Under the pieces are notes generated by a model. That model did no database searches and had not been told where the DNA came from. It saw only the letters and a program-made list of their open reading frames with translations. A DNA stretch of 47,472 nucleotides from assembly GCA_035294325.1 (NCBI GenBank), contig DATGLE010000183.1, forward strand, positions 1-47,472, given 5' to 3'. Numbering within the stretch: the first letter of the stretch is position 1; each line of letters starts with the position of its first letter. Below, piece by piece: positions 40,967 through 47,472 of the stretch. The stretch is from DATGLE01 sp035294325. GTDB taxonomy: Bacteria; Chloroflexota; Ktedonobacteria; Ktedonobacterales; Ktedonobacteraceae. Position numbers and translations under genes: made by a program.

Positions 40967-41743
40967 ATGAGAGGCGTCCTTCTTGATATCGATGGCGTGC
41001 TGCATATCAGCATGCAGCCTATCGCCGGCGCTGCGGAAACACTCGGCTGGCTGGAGCGGGAGGGGTATAAAACCTGCTTCGTCACCAATACAACCACTGT
41101 CTCGCGCTCTTTGCTCGCGCAGCAACTCCAGCGCATCGGCTTGCCTGTGCGAGCGGAGCAGATCATTACGGCTCCAGTGGCAACGGCCAGCTACATTCGC
41201 CAGCATTATCCAGGAAAACGCTGCTGGGTGCTGACCAAAGGCGATACGGAAGAGGATTTCGCCGGTATCGACCTCGTGGATGCTGATGCCGATGCTGATG
41301 TGGTAGTGATCGGTGGGGCTGAAGAACTGCTCTCCTACGAAGCCATGAATCACGCCTTTCGTATGTTGATGAACGGAGCCGTGTTGCTTGCCATGCATAC
41401 CAATCTCTACTGGCGCACTGCCAGCGGACTTCAGCTGGATAGCGGCCCTTTTGTGCATGCGCTGGAGATAGCCACCGGCCAGCATGCGACTGTCCTGGGC
41501 AAGCCACACCGGGCCTTTTTCGAAGAGGCTCTATCTTTGCTTGGAGTAACAGCGAACGAGTCGCTCATGGTTGGCGACGACATCGAGAACGATATTGGCG
41601 GAGCGCAGGCGGCCGGCATACCTGGGGTGCTGGTCTGCACGGGTAAGCACCGTGCAGACTCCCCTCTGCTAGAACGTGTCCATCCCGATGCCATTCTCCC
41701 TTCGATTGCGGCCTTGCCCGCATATCTGGAAAAGCTGCCATAG
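40967..41743 (+). CDS. HAD-superfamily IIA phosphatase (NagD/LHPP-like)
   Basis: A 258-residue HAD hydrolase. Motif I LLDIDGVL holds nucleophile D7 and acid D9. Motif II is FVTNTT, motif III uses the Lys of LGKPHRAFFEEA, and motif IV is MVGDDIENDIGGAQAAG. The C2-type cap between motifs II and III places it in subfamily IIA with NagD, 4-nitrophenylphosphatase and LHPP. The substrate is unknown. The start lies one base past the copZ stop with no ribosome binding site of its own, so it is probably coupled to copZ translation. Whether it has a copper-related role is unclear. Confidence 0.85.
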   Translation: MRGVLLDIDGVLHISMQPIAGAAETLGWLEREGYKTCFVTNTTTVSRSLLAQQLQRIGLPVRAEQIITAPVATASYIRQHYPGKRCWVLTKGDTEEDFAGIDLVDADADADVVVIGGAEELLSYEAMNHAFRMLMNGAVLLAMHTNLYWRTASGLQLDSGPFVHALEIATGQHATVLGKPHRAFFEEALSLLGVTANESLMVGDDIENDIGGAQAAGIPGVLVCTGKHRADSPLLERVHPDAILPSIAALPAYLEKLP

Positions 41744-41886
41744 CCATTTTTACGCGCTTCATTCAGAGGAAGCCGCGTGTCTCTCTGGCGCTCGGCCCGT
41801 CTCAAATCCCATAGCTTGAGATACCGTGCAGGAAAAGAGTTCCCCGGTGAGCATTCGTAAAGATAAATGGGCACTTTCGAACGATA

Positions 41887-41915
41887 TTGACAACAAATGG
41901 ACACCGTGCTATGCT
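41887..41915 (+). promoter_or_regulatory. promoter for the rpsP operon
   Basis: TTGACA at 41887-41892, a 17-bp spacer and TATGCT at 41910-41915. The leader to rpsP would be about 125 nt, long enough for regulation. The gap also holds an imperfect hairpin just after the HAD gene (41752-41778). Confidence 0.7.
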
Positions 41916-42048
41916 AGTCTGGCCGAAGTTCAGGGGCGCTGTAATGTGCAGTAGTGATGTTCTGATAATATCCAGGCGCTGCTCTCGAACGCGGCGCTGT
42001 TGTAAATACAGACCCCTTGAGTGGGGAAGAGGTGAGAATTAAAAGAGC

Positions 42049-42354
42049 ATGGCTGTCAAAATTCGCTTGAAACGTATGGGGAAGAAAAAGGCCCCGAGCT
42101 ATCGTGTCGTGGTGGCCGATGCGCGTTCTCCGCGCGATGGCCGCATTATCGAGAATATCGGTTGGTACAATCCGATGGTAGAGCCTTCGGCCATCAATAT
42201 TAATGAAGAGAAGGCTCTGCGCTGGCTGAAAAATGGAGCGCAGCCTACCGAGTCCGTAACGCTTCTGCTCAAGCGCGTGGGGATTATGGACCGTTTTGTG
42301 CAGGTGAAGGCCGCCGCTTCCGCTTCTGCCGAAACTGCTGCGCCAACCGAGTAG
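42049..42354 (+). CDS. rpsP: 30S ribosomal protein S16
   Basis: A 101-residue S16. Residues 1-80 have the standard core: MAVKIRLKRMGKKKAPSYRV, then DGRIIENIGWYNP. The last ~15 residues are an Ala/Ser-rich tail (AAASASAETAAPTE). S16 binds 16S rRNA early in 30S assembly. First gene of the operon with khpA and rimM. Confidence 0.97.
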   Translation: MAVKIRLKRMGKKKAPSYRVVVADARSPRDGRIIENIGWYNPMVEPSAININEEKALRWLKNGAQPTESVTLLLKRVGIMDRFVQVKAAASASAETAAPTE

Positions 42355-42375
42355 TATTCGCAGTAAGGTTGAGAT

Positions 42376-42606
42376 ATGCGCAAATTGATTGAGTATGTTG
42401 CTCAGTCATTGGTAGACAATCCTGCGGCAGTGCAGGTACGTGAAGTCCGCAATGATCGCAACGCGCTGGTCCTGGAATTGCATGTCGCGCCGGAAGATTT
42501 CGGGAAGGTTATCGGCCGGCAGGGACGCGTCGCGAAGGCGATGCGCACGCTCTTGCGCGCGGGGGGCGCTCGCGAAGGGCGGCATACCTCGTTGGAGATC
42601 GTCTGA
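42376..42606 (+). CDS. khpA: KH-domain RNA-binding protein KhpA
   Basis: A 76-residue KH-domain protein (YlqC/KhpA). The GxxG loop of the RNA-binding surface lies in FGKVIGRQGRVAKAMRTLL. KhpA works with KhpB/EloR as a small RNA chaperone and in cell-elongation control. Its place between rpsP and rimM is the conserved order in many bacteria. 21 bp after rpsP. Confidence 0.93.
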   Translation: MRKLIEYVAQSLVDNPAAVQVREVRNDRNALVLELHVAPEDFGKVIGRQGRVAKAMRTLLRAGGAREGRHTSLEIV

Positions 42607-42670
42607 CGAATCGGTGTCTCACGAGAATTTCACCACATTACCCGCCGGGAGGCTGTAGAGAGCAAGGCTT

Positions 42671-43240
42671 ATGCCAGAGCACAATACGACAGAATGGGCT
42701 ACTATTGGTAAGATAGTGGCCTTTTTTGGTATTCATGGCGAGTTAAAAGTGCTTTCGTTGAGCGATGTGCCCGGCCGCTTCGCGCAACTGGAGGCCGTCT
42801 ATCTGCGCCCCGGGTATGCTCGTTATGCCATCGAAAGGGTGCGCCCCTATAAGGGCGGTATGCTGGTGCTCAAACTGGACGGCATCGATGATGCTAACGC
42901 GGCGGAGGCGCTGCGCGATCATGAATTGTGCATACCGCTGGAGCAGCTCGCGGGACTACCGCCTGACTCCTATTATCAGCACGATATTATCGGTCTGCAC
43001 GTCTCGACGCTGGATGGTGGCGAAGTGGGCACTATCACGGATATTCTTGTTACCGGTGGCAATGATGTCTACGTAGTCAGACCGGCCTCTGGCCGTGAGG
43101 TGTTGATCCCGGCCATTAAAGACGTTGTTAAACAGGTTGATTTGCTGCGCCGCAGTATGTACATCGATCCCATGCCAGGGCTGCTCGACGATGGCGCGAT
43201 CATTGTTGGCCCTGATAGCCATGGTGAAGGGGGAGAATAG
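42671..43240 (+). CDS. rimM: 16S rRNA processing factor RimM
   Basis: A 189-residue RimM with the N-terminal beta-barrel (WATIGKIVAFFGIHGELKVL) and a C-terminal PRC-barrel (DIIGLHVSTLDGGEVGTITDI and VLIPAIKDVVKQVDL). It binds S19 and helps mature the 30S head. The usual next gene, trmD, is missing; two tiny genes follow instead. Confidence 0.95.
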   Translation: MPEHNTTEWATIGKIVAFFGIHGELKVLSLSDVPGRFAQLEAVYLRPGYARYAIERVRPYKGGMLVLKLDGIDDANAAEALRDHELCIPLEQLAGLPPDSYYQHDIIGLHVSTLDGGEVGTITDILVTGGNDVYVVRPASGREVLIPAIKDVVKQVDLLRRSMYIDPMPGLLDDGAIIVGPDSHGEGGE

Positions 43241-43384
43241 AAGTGGGGCGGGGGCGCAATCCCTTGACGGGGTATGGAATGCTCCCGCTTCATACTTTTC
43301 CTGGTTTCAAGGGAGACTCGCCTGGATAGGCCAGAGATGTGAAATAAAAGAAGGGGTGTCCTGTGTTTTCGTAGGTAGAGCATA

Positions 43385-43465
43385 GTGAAACGGCGAAACC
43401 TTGAAGTGCGTGTAGACGGTGTACGCTACAGTTCTGCTCTGACCGTAGTTGCGCCGGTGCGATAA
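43385..43465 (+). CDS. 26-residue small protein candidate
   Basis: A GTG-started frame encoding MKRRNLEVRVDGVRYSSALT and six more residues. It has alternating charged and hydrophobic residues like a beta hairpin. The ribosome binding site is weak (AGGTAG). It lies after rimM and 30 bp before another small gene in the same direction, so it may be co-transcribed. Function unknown; possibly not translated. Confidence 0.35.
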   Translation: MKRRNLEVRVDGVRYSSALTVVAPVR

Positions 43466-43495
43466 GCACCACAATATTTTGTAGGGAGGTGTCCC

Positions 43496-43717
43496 GTGTC
43501 TGACCGTATCCCGACTTTAGCAGACGTGTGTAGTGCAATTGCCGACGGGCATATAGCCGCATCGATAGACGGGTGTATGTATGAAGTGAATGCGCTTGAA
43601 CTCCGTCGCTACCTCGACAAATTCCACTCCCTTCCTACTGTATCCTCCACAATTATGCAGAAACTATTTCCTTCTCCTGTGCCGACTCCTTCCCCTCGAA
43701 CAACTTCTGTCGCCTGA
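43496..43717 (+). CDS. 73-residue small protein, possible half helix-turn-helix
   Basis: GTG start at 43496 with a strong AGGGAGGTG ribosome binding site at 5-6 nt spacing. The frame reads IPTLADVCSAIADGHIAASI then DGCMYEVNALELRRYLDKF, similar in pattern to the second half of excisionase-like winged helix proteins (short helix, beta turn with Gly, then LRRYL). The C-terminal 20 residues are Ser/Pro/Thr-rich. A true intrinsic terminator follows at 43721. The family is not recognised with certainty. Confidence 0.6.
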   Translation: MSDRIPTLADVCSAIADGHIAASIDGCMYEVNALELRRYLDKFHSLPTVSSTIMQKLFPSPVPTPSPRTTSVA

Positions 43718-43720
43718 TCC

Positions 43721-43743
43721 GGGCCGTTTGCGCGGCCTTTTTT
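43721..43743 (+). terminator. intrinsic terminator
   Basis: GGCCG-TTTGCG-CGGCC hairpin followed by TTTTTT. It ends the rpsP-rimM-small gene transcript and is the only classic rho-independent terminator I recognise in the window. Confidence 0.85.
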
Positions 43744-43779
43744 GTTTGGTCCCGGGCGAGTGCCATAAACTCTCGCTCT

Positions 43780-43838
43780 ACCTATCTGATGCTATGACAA
43801 CATGCGCTTCGCGCATGTTGTCATAGCATCAGATAGGT
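43780..43838. repeat. variable-stem palindrome 8
   Basis: 28-bp perfect arms; on the minus strand the tip is tgcgc-GAA-gcgca. Right flank: gcgcggcggagccgcgcgaa (box B). Left flank resembles the right flank of palindrome 1 when both are read on their GNA strand (GGCACTCGCC). It lies between convergent genes, 37 bp after a classic terminator, so termination alone does not explain it. Confidence 0.92.
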
Positions 43839-43907
43839 TCTTCGCGCGGCGGAGCCGCGCGAACCTCCGGCCAGAGCGGGCGAAGAGGCTGAGAAGCAGC
43901 TATTCTC

Positions 43908-45530
43908 TTAAAACTCCATCACGGGCATAGGAGCCTCTTCGGAGGCTTTCTGGGCCTTCGGTTCTCCAGCCAGCTTTTTCCGTCGCAGTTCCTTTGGGAG
44001 CAGCAGTACTGCGAAGAAGGCGGGAATGATGATCCAGAGTCCAAGCCTGAAACCATCCTGTAACGCCAGGCCATAGGCTTGCCGCTGGACGACCTGAATG
44101 ATTTCAAGGATAGCGGCGTTATGAGCCGAGATCGGGTCCATGCCGCGCGTCTGCAAGAACGCCTGAATGCCTGTGATAAGCTGCCCCATAGGTGTCCCCG
44201 GAACGACTTGCAGGGCCAGGTTCGTATAATGCGTACTCTGCCGGGTTTGCAGGTAGGTGCTTAACAGCGCCGTAGCCAGGGAGCTGGTCACGAAGCGCAT
44301 CACCGTCATGAGCGAGGACGCCTGAGTGAGCTGCTGCCGTGGGATTCTGAGCAGAGCGGCGCGCGCGAGTGGCTGAGCTACCAGTCCCAGTTCGAGGCCG
44401 CGCATGATGAGCAGGATCTGGAACCAGCCGTAGGGAGTGTTCGTGGTCACGTGTGAAAGCTCCCATACCGGAAATATCAGCAGCAGCAGTCCCGGCAGAA
44501 CAACCGCCTTCGTACCGAACTTATCCACGAGCACGCCCCCGGCCAGAGCGAAGACCACCGAAGCAAGCGCCTGGGGAAATAGCAACAGGCCCGTCTGGAA
44601 GGCGCTGAGTCCGCGCAGATTTTGTAAGTAGAGCGGCACCAGGAACATTCCACCCATGAGGATAAAGAAGACAACCGAAGTGGCAAGCTGGCTCTGACTG
44701 AACGCGCGGTCGGCAAGGACGCGCAGGTCGAGCAGAGGCTGTCTTCCCCGGTCAATCGTCTCAAGCTCGACGAGCGCGAAGAGGGTCAGGGCAATCAAGC
44801 CAACGCCAATCAATACCAGCACGGTAGTCGATCCCCATCCGTCTGTACTGACTCGGGTGAAGGCGTAGAGGATCGAAGCCAGCCCGAGCGCAGCGAGGAT
44901 GAATCCCGGCCAATCAAAGTGCGCGAAAGGCTCCTGGTGGATTTCCCGCAGGAATAGAGATCCCAGAATAATGCCGGTAATGCCAACGGGCACATTGATA
45001 TAGAAGATCAACCGCCAGTCAACGAAGGTAATCAGGTAGCCGCCCAGCGTAGGGCCAAGCGCTGGCGCGAACAGGATGGGGATGCCGAGCAAGCCCTGCG
45101 CCCGGCCCCGCTCTTCAGGAGGAAACACGCTGTACAGCAGCGTAATGGAGATCGGGCCGAGAAATGCGCCTCCAGCCCCTTGCAGGATGCGAGAGAAGAT
45201 GAGCGCTGGCAGGCTCCAGGCCAGACCGCAGAGCGCGGAAAAGAGCGTAAAGATGGCGAGCGCGATCAGGTAGAGGCGCTTTGTCCCCAGGCGGGCGGCG
45301 AGATAGGCAGTGAGCGGTGTGGCAACGGCTTGCGCCAGGCTATAGCCGGTGAGAACCCACTGTACAGTGGTCAGACTACCGCCAAAGGCGCTTTGCAGGT
45401 GAGGAATGGCAACGTTGACGATGGTTGCGTCCATGATGGAGGCGAACATGCCGAAAATAACCACAAAAGCCACAATCCATTTGTATGAGGACCGTTCGCC
45501 GCTCCTTGCGGCGGGTACAGCAGCTTGCAT
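43908..45530 (-). CDS. emrB: DHA2-family (EmrB/QacA) drug:H+ antiporter
   Basis: A 540-residue major facilitator with 14 predicted helices. Signatures: MDATIVNVAIPHLQSAF in helix 1, LAARLGTKRLYLIAL (loop 2-3) and GAGGAFLGPI and LGPTLGGYL (motif C of drug exporters). It exports hydrophobic compounds with H+ exchange. The start is MQAAVP behind AAGGAG at 7 nt, not the TTG 9 codons earlier. It is last in the operon MarR-EmrA-EmrB, 23 bp after EmrA. Confidence 0.9.
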   Translation of the reverse strand: MQAAVPAARSGERSSYKWIVAFVVIFGMFASIMDATIVNVAIPHLQSAFGGSLTTVQWVLTGYSLAQAVATPLTAYLAARLGTKRLYLIALAIFTLFSALCGLAWSLPALIFSRILQGAGGAFLGPISITLLYSVFPPEERGRAQGLLGIPILFAPALGPTLGGYLITFVDWRLIFYINVPVGITGIILGSLFLREIHQEPFAHFDWPGFILAALGLASILYAFTRVSTDGWGSTTVLVLIGVGLIALTLFALVELETIDRGRQPLLDLRVLADRAFSQSQLATSVVFFILMGGMFLVPLYLQNLRGLSAFQTGLLLFPQALASVVFALAGGVLVDKFGTKAVVLPGLLLLIFPVWELSHVTTNTPYGWFQILLIMRGLELGLVAQPLARAALLRIPRQQLTQASSLMTVMRFVTSSLATALLSTYLQTRQSTHYTNLALQVVPGTPMGQLITGIQAFLQTRGMDPISAHNAAILEIIQVVQRQAYGLALQDGFRLGLWIIIPAFFAVLLLPKELRRKKLAGEPKAQKASEEAPMPVMEF

Positions 45531-45553
45531 AAAGAGGCTCCTTAAACTTCCTA

Positions 45554-46201
45554 TCAATGTAAATGGATTGTGACCTCGGCGCTCATGCCGGGTAAGAGCA
45601 TGCCCTGACCTCCATTATCAAGCACAATATAGACGGGGAAGCGCTGGCTGACTTTGGTAAAGTTGCCGCTGCTGTAGTCCTCGGTTGGCAGCAGGGAGAA
45701 CTGGCTGGCGGAAACATCGACAATCTGGGAGACGTGACCGGTAAAGTTCTGGCTGCCATAGGCATCCACATGGATGTCTACGGGCTGTCCCACATGGATG
45801 TTGCTCAATGCGCTTTCATCCACATAGGCCGTGATCTTTACGCCATTCAGATCGGTCTCCTGCACAACGGTCTGCTGGGCGGTTACGCTCTGGCCGACTA
45901 CGCCGGGCACCTGCACGATAACGCCGTTAATAGGCGCGATCAGTGCCTGCGTTGTGAAGCTGGGAGGATTCCCCTCGACGGTGCCGATATTCTGGCCGGC
46001 GCTTACGAAGCTGCCGACCTGTACGTTGAGGCTGGCGAGTGTGCCAGGGATGGTGGGAGCAATGTTTACGATGTTGCCTGTCACAACGGCATCGTCAGTC
46101 GAGTAGAAATAGTAGTTTGTGTAGAGCAGATAACCTCCGACGCCAACGGCAAGCAGGACTGCCAGGCCGATGACGAGCGGAATAAGGATTCTCCGACGCA
46201 T
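45554..46201 (-). CDS. emrA: short EmrA/HlyD-type membrane-fusion protein
   Basis: A 215-residue adaptor with one N-terminal helix (~5-27), then STDDAVVTGNIVNIAPTIPG (the EmrA signature), a lipoyl-like half motif (VGSFVSAGQNIGTVEG), LIAPINGVIVQ and a beta-barrel (VKITAYVDESALSNIHVGQPV). Gram-negative EmrA has about 390 residues, including a long alpha-helical hairpin that reaches TolC; here that hairpin is reduced to a few residues. This suits a cell without an outer membrane. Second gene of the operon. Confidence 0.88.
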   Translation of the reverse strand: MRRRILIPLVIGLAVLLAVGVGGYLLYTNYYFYSTDDAVVTGNIVNIAPTIPGTLASLNVQVGSFVSAGQNIGTVEGNPPSFTTQALIAPINGVIVQVPGVVGQSVTAQQTVVQETDLNGVKITAYVDESALSNIHVGQPVDIHVDAYGSQNFTGHVSQIVDVSASQFSLLPTEDYSSGNFTKVSQRFPVYIVLDNGGQGMLLPGMSAEVTIHLH

Positions 46202-46296
46202 GTTCGTACCTCCTGCGCGCCCTGAGATAGTATGGAAAGGGACGGGAACGAAGAAGATCCTTTCTGCTTGATCCCCCTGCTCAGCGTGTACCCGTC

Positions 46297-46767
46297 CTAA
46301 AGGCGTCCTATCTCTTTCTCCTGAGAAAGAACCGATGGCAAAATGCGAACGAGGGCCTTGAGACCTTGATGCAGTGCGGCCAGATCCTGGGAGTCGAGGT
46401 GGGTAAGATAGCTCTGTAGCTGGTCCATGCGTCCCTGGCGCAGGCGCCGCATCATTAGTTCTCCCTGCGGGGTGAGACGGGCCAGGGTGTAGCGCCGATC
46501 CACGGAATATTCTACGCGCTCAACCAGCCCGGCCTGCACCAGCCGATCTACCAGATGACTGGCCGTCGGCGGGCCGATGCCCAGGGTTTCAGCGATGGTG
46601 CCGATAGCGACCTGGCCCTCAAATACAATGGTGAGCAGCACTTTGAACTGGGCCATCGTGAGGTCCAGATCCCACCACTGCCTGGCCGCGGTCTTTTGCA
46701 GTTCATAGCCGAAGATGAAGAAGAGGTCCATCACCTCGTGAAGAGAATCGTTAAGTGCCTGTGACAT
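46297..46767 (-). CDS. MarR-family repressor of the EmrAB operon
   Basis: A 156-residue MarR-type winged helix regulator. The DNA-binding part is clear: LTMAQFKVLLTIVFEGQVAIGTI, LGIGPPTASHLVDRLVQAGL and VDRRYTLARLTPQGELMM (wing with D-R). It likely represses its own operon with the efflux genes and is released by a toxic ligand. A near-consensus promoter and a 17-bp palindrome lie just upstream. Confidence 0.9.
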   Translation of the reverse strand: MSQALNDSLHEVMDLFFIFGYELQKTAARQWWDLDLTMAQFKVLLTIVFEGQVAIGTIAETLGIGPPTASHLVDRLVQAGLVERVEYSVDRRYTLARLTPQGELMMRRLRQGRMDQLQSYLTHLDSQDLAALHQGLKALVRILPSVLSQEKEIGRL

Positions 46768-46791
46768 ATGCCATCGTCCTTTCCTACATGT

Positions 46792-46820
46792 ATTCTATGT
46801 TATTATTTCGATGTTGTCAA
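46792..46820 (-). promoter_or_regulatory. promoter of the MarR-EmrAB operon
   Basis: On the minus strand: TTGACA (46820-46815), a 17-bp spacer and TAGAAT (46797-46792). The leader to the start at 46767 is about 20 nt. The -35 lies inside a TGTTG-T-CAACA dyad (46812-46822). Confidence 0.75.
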
Positions 46821-46823
46821 CAC

Positions 46824-46840
46824 ATTTGATGCTATCAAAT
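46824..46840. promoter_or_regulatory. candidate MarR operator
   Basis: A perfect ATTTGAT-GCT-ATCAAAT palindrome directly upstream of the -35 box of the marR promoter. Size and placement fit a MarR dimer site; the neighbouring TGTTG-T-CAACA dyad could be a second site. Confidence 0.6.
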
Positions 46841-46870
46841 TTTATGACAGCTCACCGCTGCGCGGTTCGC

Positions 46871-46931
46871 GGGGAGAGAGGATCAGCGGGCACTGCGCCT
46901 GCGGCGCAGTGCCCGCTGATCCTCTCTCCCC
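46871..46931. repeat. variable-stem palindrome 9
   Basis: 29-bp perfect arms; on the minus strand the tip is gcgcc-GCA-ggcgc. Left flank gctcaccgctgcgcggttcgc is the same as at palindrome 7. Its right arm is part of the first unit of the 64-bp tandem repeat. Confidence 0.92.
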
Positions 46932-47060
46932 TGTGAGGTGCGGGCGTGGAGCGCTGGCGGAACGGAGGCGCGGTGCTCTTTGACCCTCTCTCCCCTGTGA
47001 GGTGCAGGTGTGGAGCGCTGGCGGAACGGAGGCGCGGTGCTCGCTGACCCTCTCTCCCAT
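46917..47060. repeat. 64-bp tandem repeat, about 2.2 copies
   Basis: Units start at 46917, 46981 and 47045 (tgayCCTCTCTCCC). Units 1 and 2 share ggagcgctggcggaacggag and differ at only a few bases. The repeat begins inside the right arm of palindrome 9. Confidence 0.85.
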
Positions 47061-47085
47061 GTTAGGCCGCTGTTTACAAGACATA

Positions 47086-47136
47086 CATAGAGTGTCAGGC
47101 AAAAGGCGCGAAGCGCCTTTTGCCTGACACTCTATG
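47086..47136. repeat. variable-stem palindrome 10
   Basis: 24-bp perfect arms with a GAA triloop (ggcgc-GAA-gcgcc) on the plus strand. Right flank gcgagcgccgcaggcgcgag is box A. It lies between the divergent MarR operon and the terminal gene, so it is not 3' of a known gene. Confidence 0.92.
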
Positions 47137-47176
47137 AAAGCGAGCGCCGCAGGCGCGAGCACACAATGAAAAACGG

Positions 47177-47205
47177 TTGCGTTCGCAAAAAGGAAGGACT
47201 ATAAT
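47177..47205 (+). promoter_or_regulatory. promoter of the terminal membrane gene
   Basis: TTGCGT at 47177-47182, a 17-bp spacer and a perfect TATAAT at 47200-47205. The leader to the ATG at 47269 is about 55 nt. Confidence 0.65.
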
Positions 47206-47268
47206 TAGGACTGAAAATCGAGAGCGTAGCCAGAAAGAAACTACGCCTGGTCATCGGGAAAGGTATTT

Positions 47269-47472
47269 TATGGAGCCAATCGATTCAGATTTAGAATATG
47301 TAGTGCGCCAGCGGCATGAGGGCAATCCCCGCGCACGTTTCAACTGGATGTATACACTTCCCACCCTCGGGATTATCTGGCTGCTGTTTCTGTTCGCGTC
47401 GGCAGCTTTCCAGTGGTCGATCATAGGCGTGGTAGCCCCGGTCATGACCATCATGATCCTGCTCTTCTTTGT
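47269..47472 (+). CDS. membrane protein, cut by the right edge
   Basis: The first 68 codons of a gene. A charged N-terminus (MEPIDSDLEYVVRQRHEGNP) is followed by two hydrophobic stretches (LPTLGIIWLLFLFASAAF and SIIGVVAPVMTIMILLFF). Start preceded by GGGAAAGG and a good promoter. Family not recognised. Confidence 0.6.

Noticed and set aside
199..47136. Reading the long palindromes simply as rho-independent terminators
   Set aside because: None has a T-tract, copies 1 and 10 are not clearly 3' of any gene, and copy 8 follows a real terminator. They may still hinder transcription.
199..47136. Reading the dispersed hairpins as a CRISPR array
   Set aside because: They are kilobases apart, lack regular spacers, and no cas gene is present.

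Overview
The window is GC-rich bacterial chromosome (high fifties % GC by eye) with tightly packed operons. The mix of genes suggests a monoderm, many-gened member of the Chloroflexota, most like Ktedonobacteria: NarL-type two-component pairs, proteins carrying zinc-ribbon N-termini, lipoprotein-anchored solute binding, an ECF transporter, a zinc-ribbon dynamin-like GTPase and a CsoR/CopZ pair. This placement is inference; there is no rRNA gene in the window. I saw no tRNA, CRISPR array, transposase or phage module.

Layout. 1-406: edge region with a variable-stem hairpin. 407-7001 (+): a ThDP-dependent enzyme and a very large membrane-anchored BACON-repeat protein. 6979-9949 (-): endonuclease IV, ScpB and a LacI-type repressor. 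10163-11104 (+): a MenA-like prenyltransferase. 11263-13986 (-): a complete SsuABC/TauABC-type ABC importer. 14417-23561 (-): a NarL-type response regulator and kinase upstream of two tandem RND pumps that bracket a miniature membrane-fusion lipoprotein. 23934-25669: a convergent LysR regulator and TauE/SafE permease. 25907-28180 (-): a UvrD-like helicase. 28400-31921 (+): an ECF transporter module (membrane protein, EcfA1, EcfA2, EcfT). 32451-35591 (-): a 40-codon gene and a dynamin-like GTPase. 35833-38982 (-): a second NarL-type pair and an Asp-box propeller protein. 39437-41743 (+): a fatty acid desaturase, CsoR, CopZ and a HAD phosphatase. 42049-43717 (+): rpsP-khpA-rimM followed by two tiny genes, with trmD missing. 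43908-46767 (-): a MarR-EmrA-EmrB drug-efflux operon. 47269 to the end (+): a truncated membrane protein.

Two themes link genes. Sulfur: an SsuABC-like importer and a TauE-like exporter beside a LysR regulator, with dyad sites near the promoters. Metals and toxic compounds: CsoR/CopZ, the HME-like RND locus and MarR-EmrAB.

The most unusual content is intergenic. Ten gaps carry long, perfect or near-perfect inverted repeats (49-63 bp) whose stems share almost no sequence with each other. Many have near-constant small GC hairpins on one or both sides, and seven of the ten have a c-GNA-g triloop tip on one strand (GAA or GCA). One copy also lies inside 27-bp terminal inverted repeats, another inside ~30-bp ones. 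They behave like a dispersed element family with conserved ends and a hypervariable but always self-complementary core. Most lie 3' of genes but lack terminator T-tracts. This is the best candidate for an undescribed system here.

Promoters of the TTGACA-17-TATAAT type are unusually clear at several genes, and candidate operators (CsoR, MarR, LysR) sit in or beside them.
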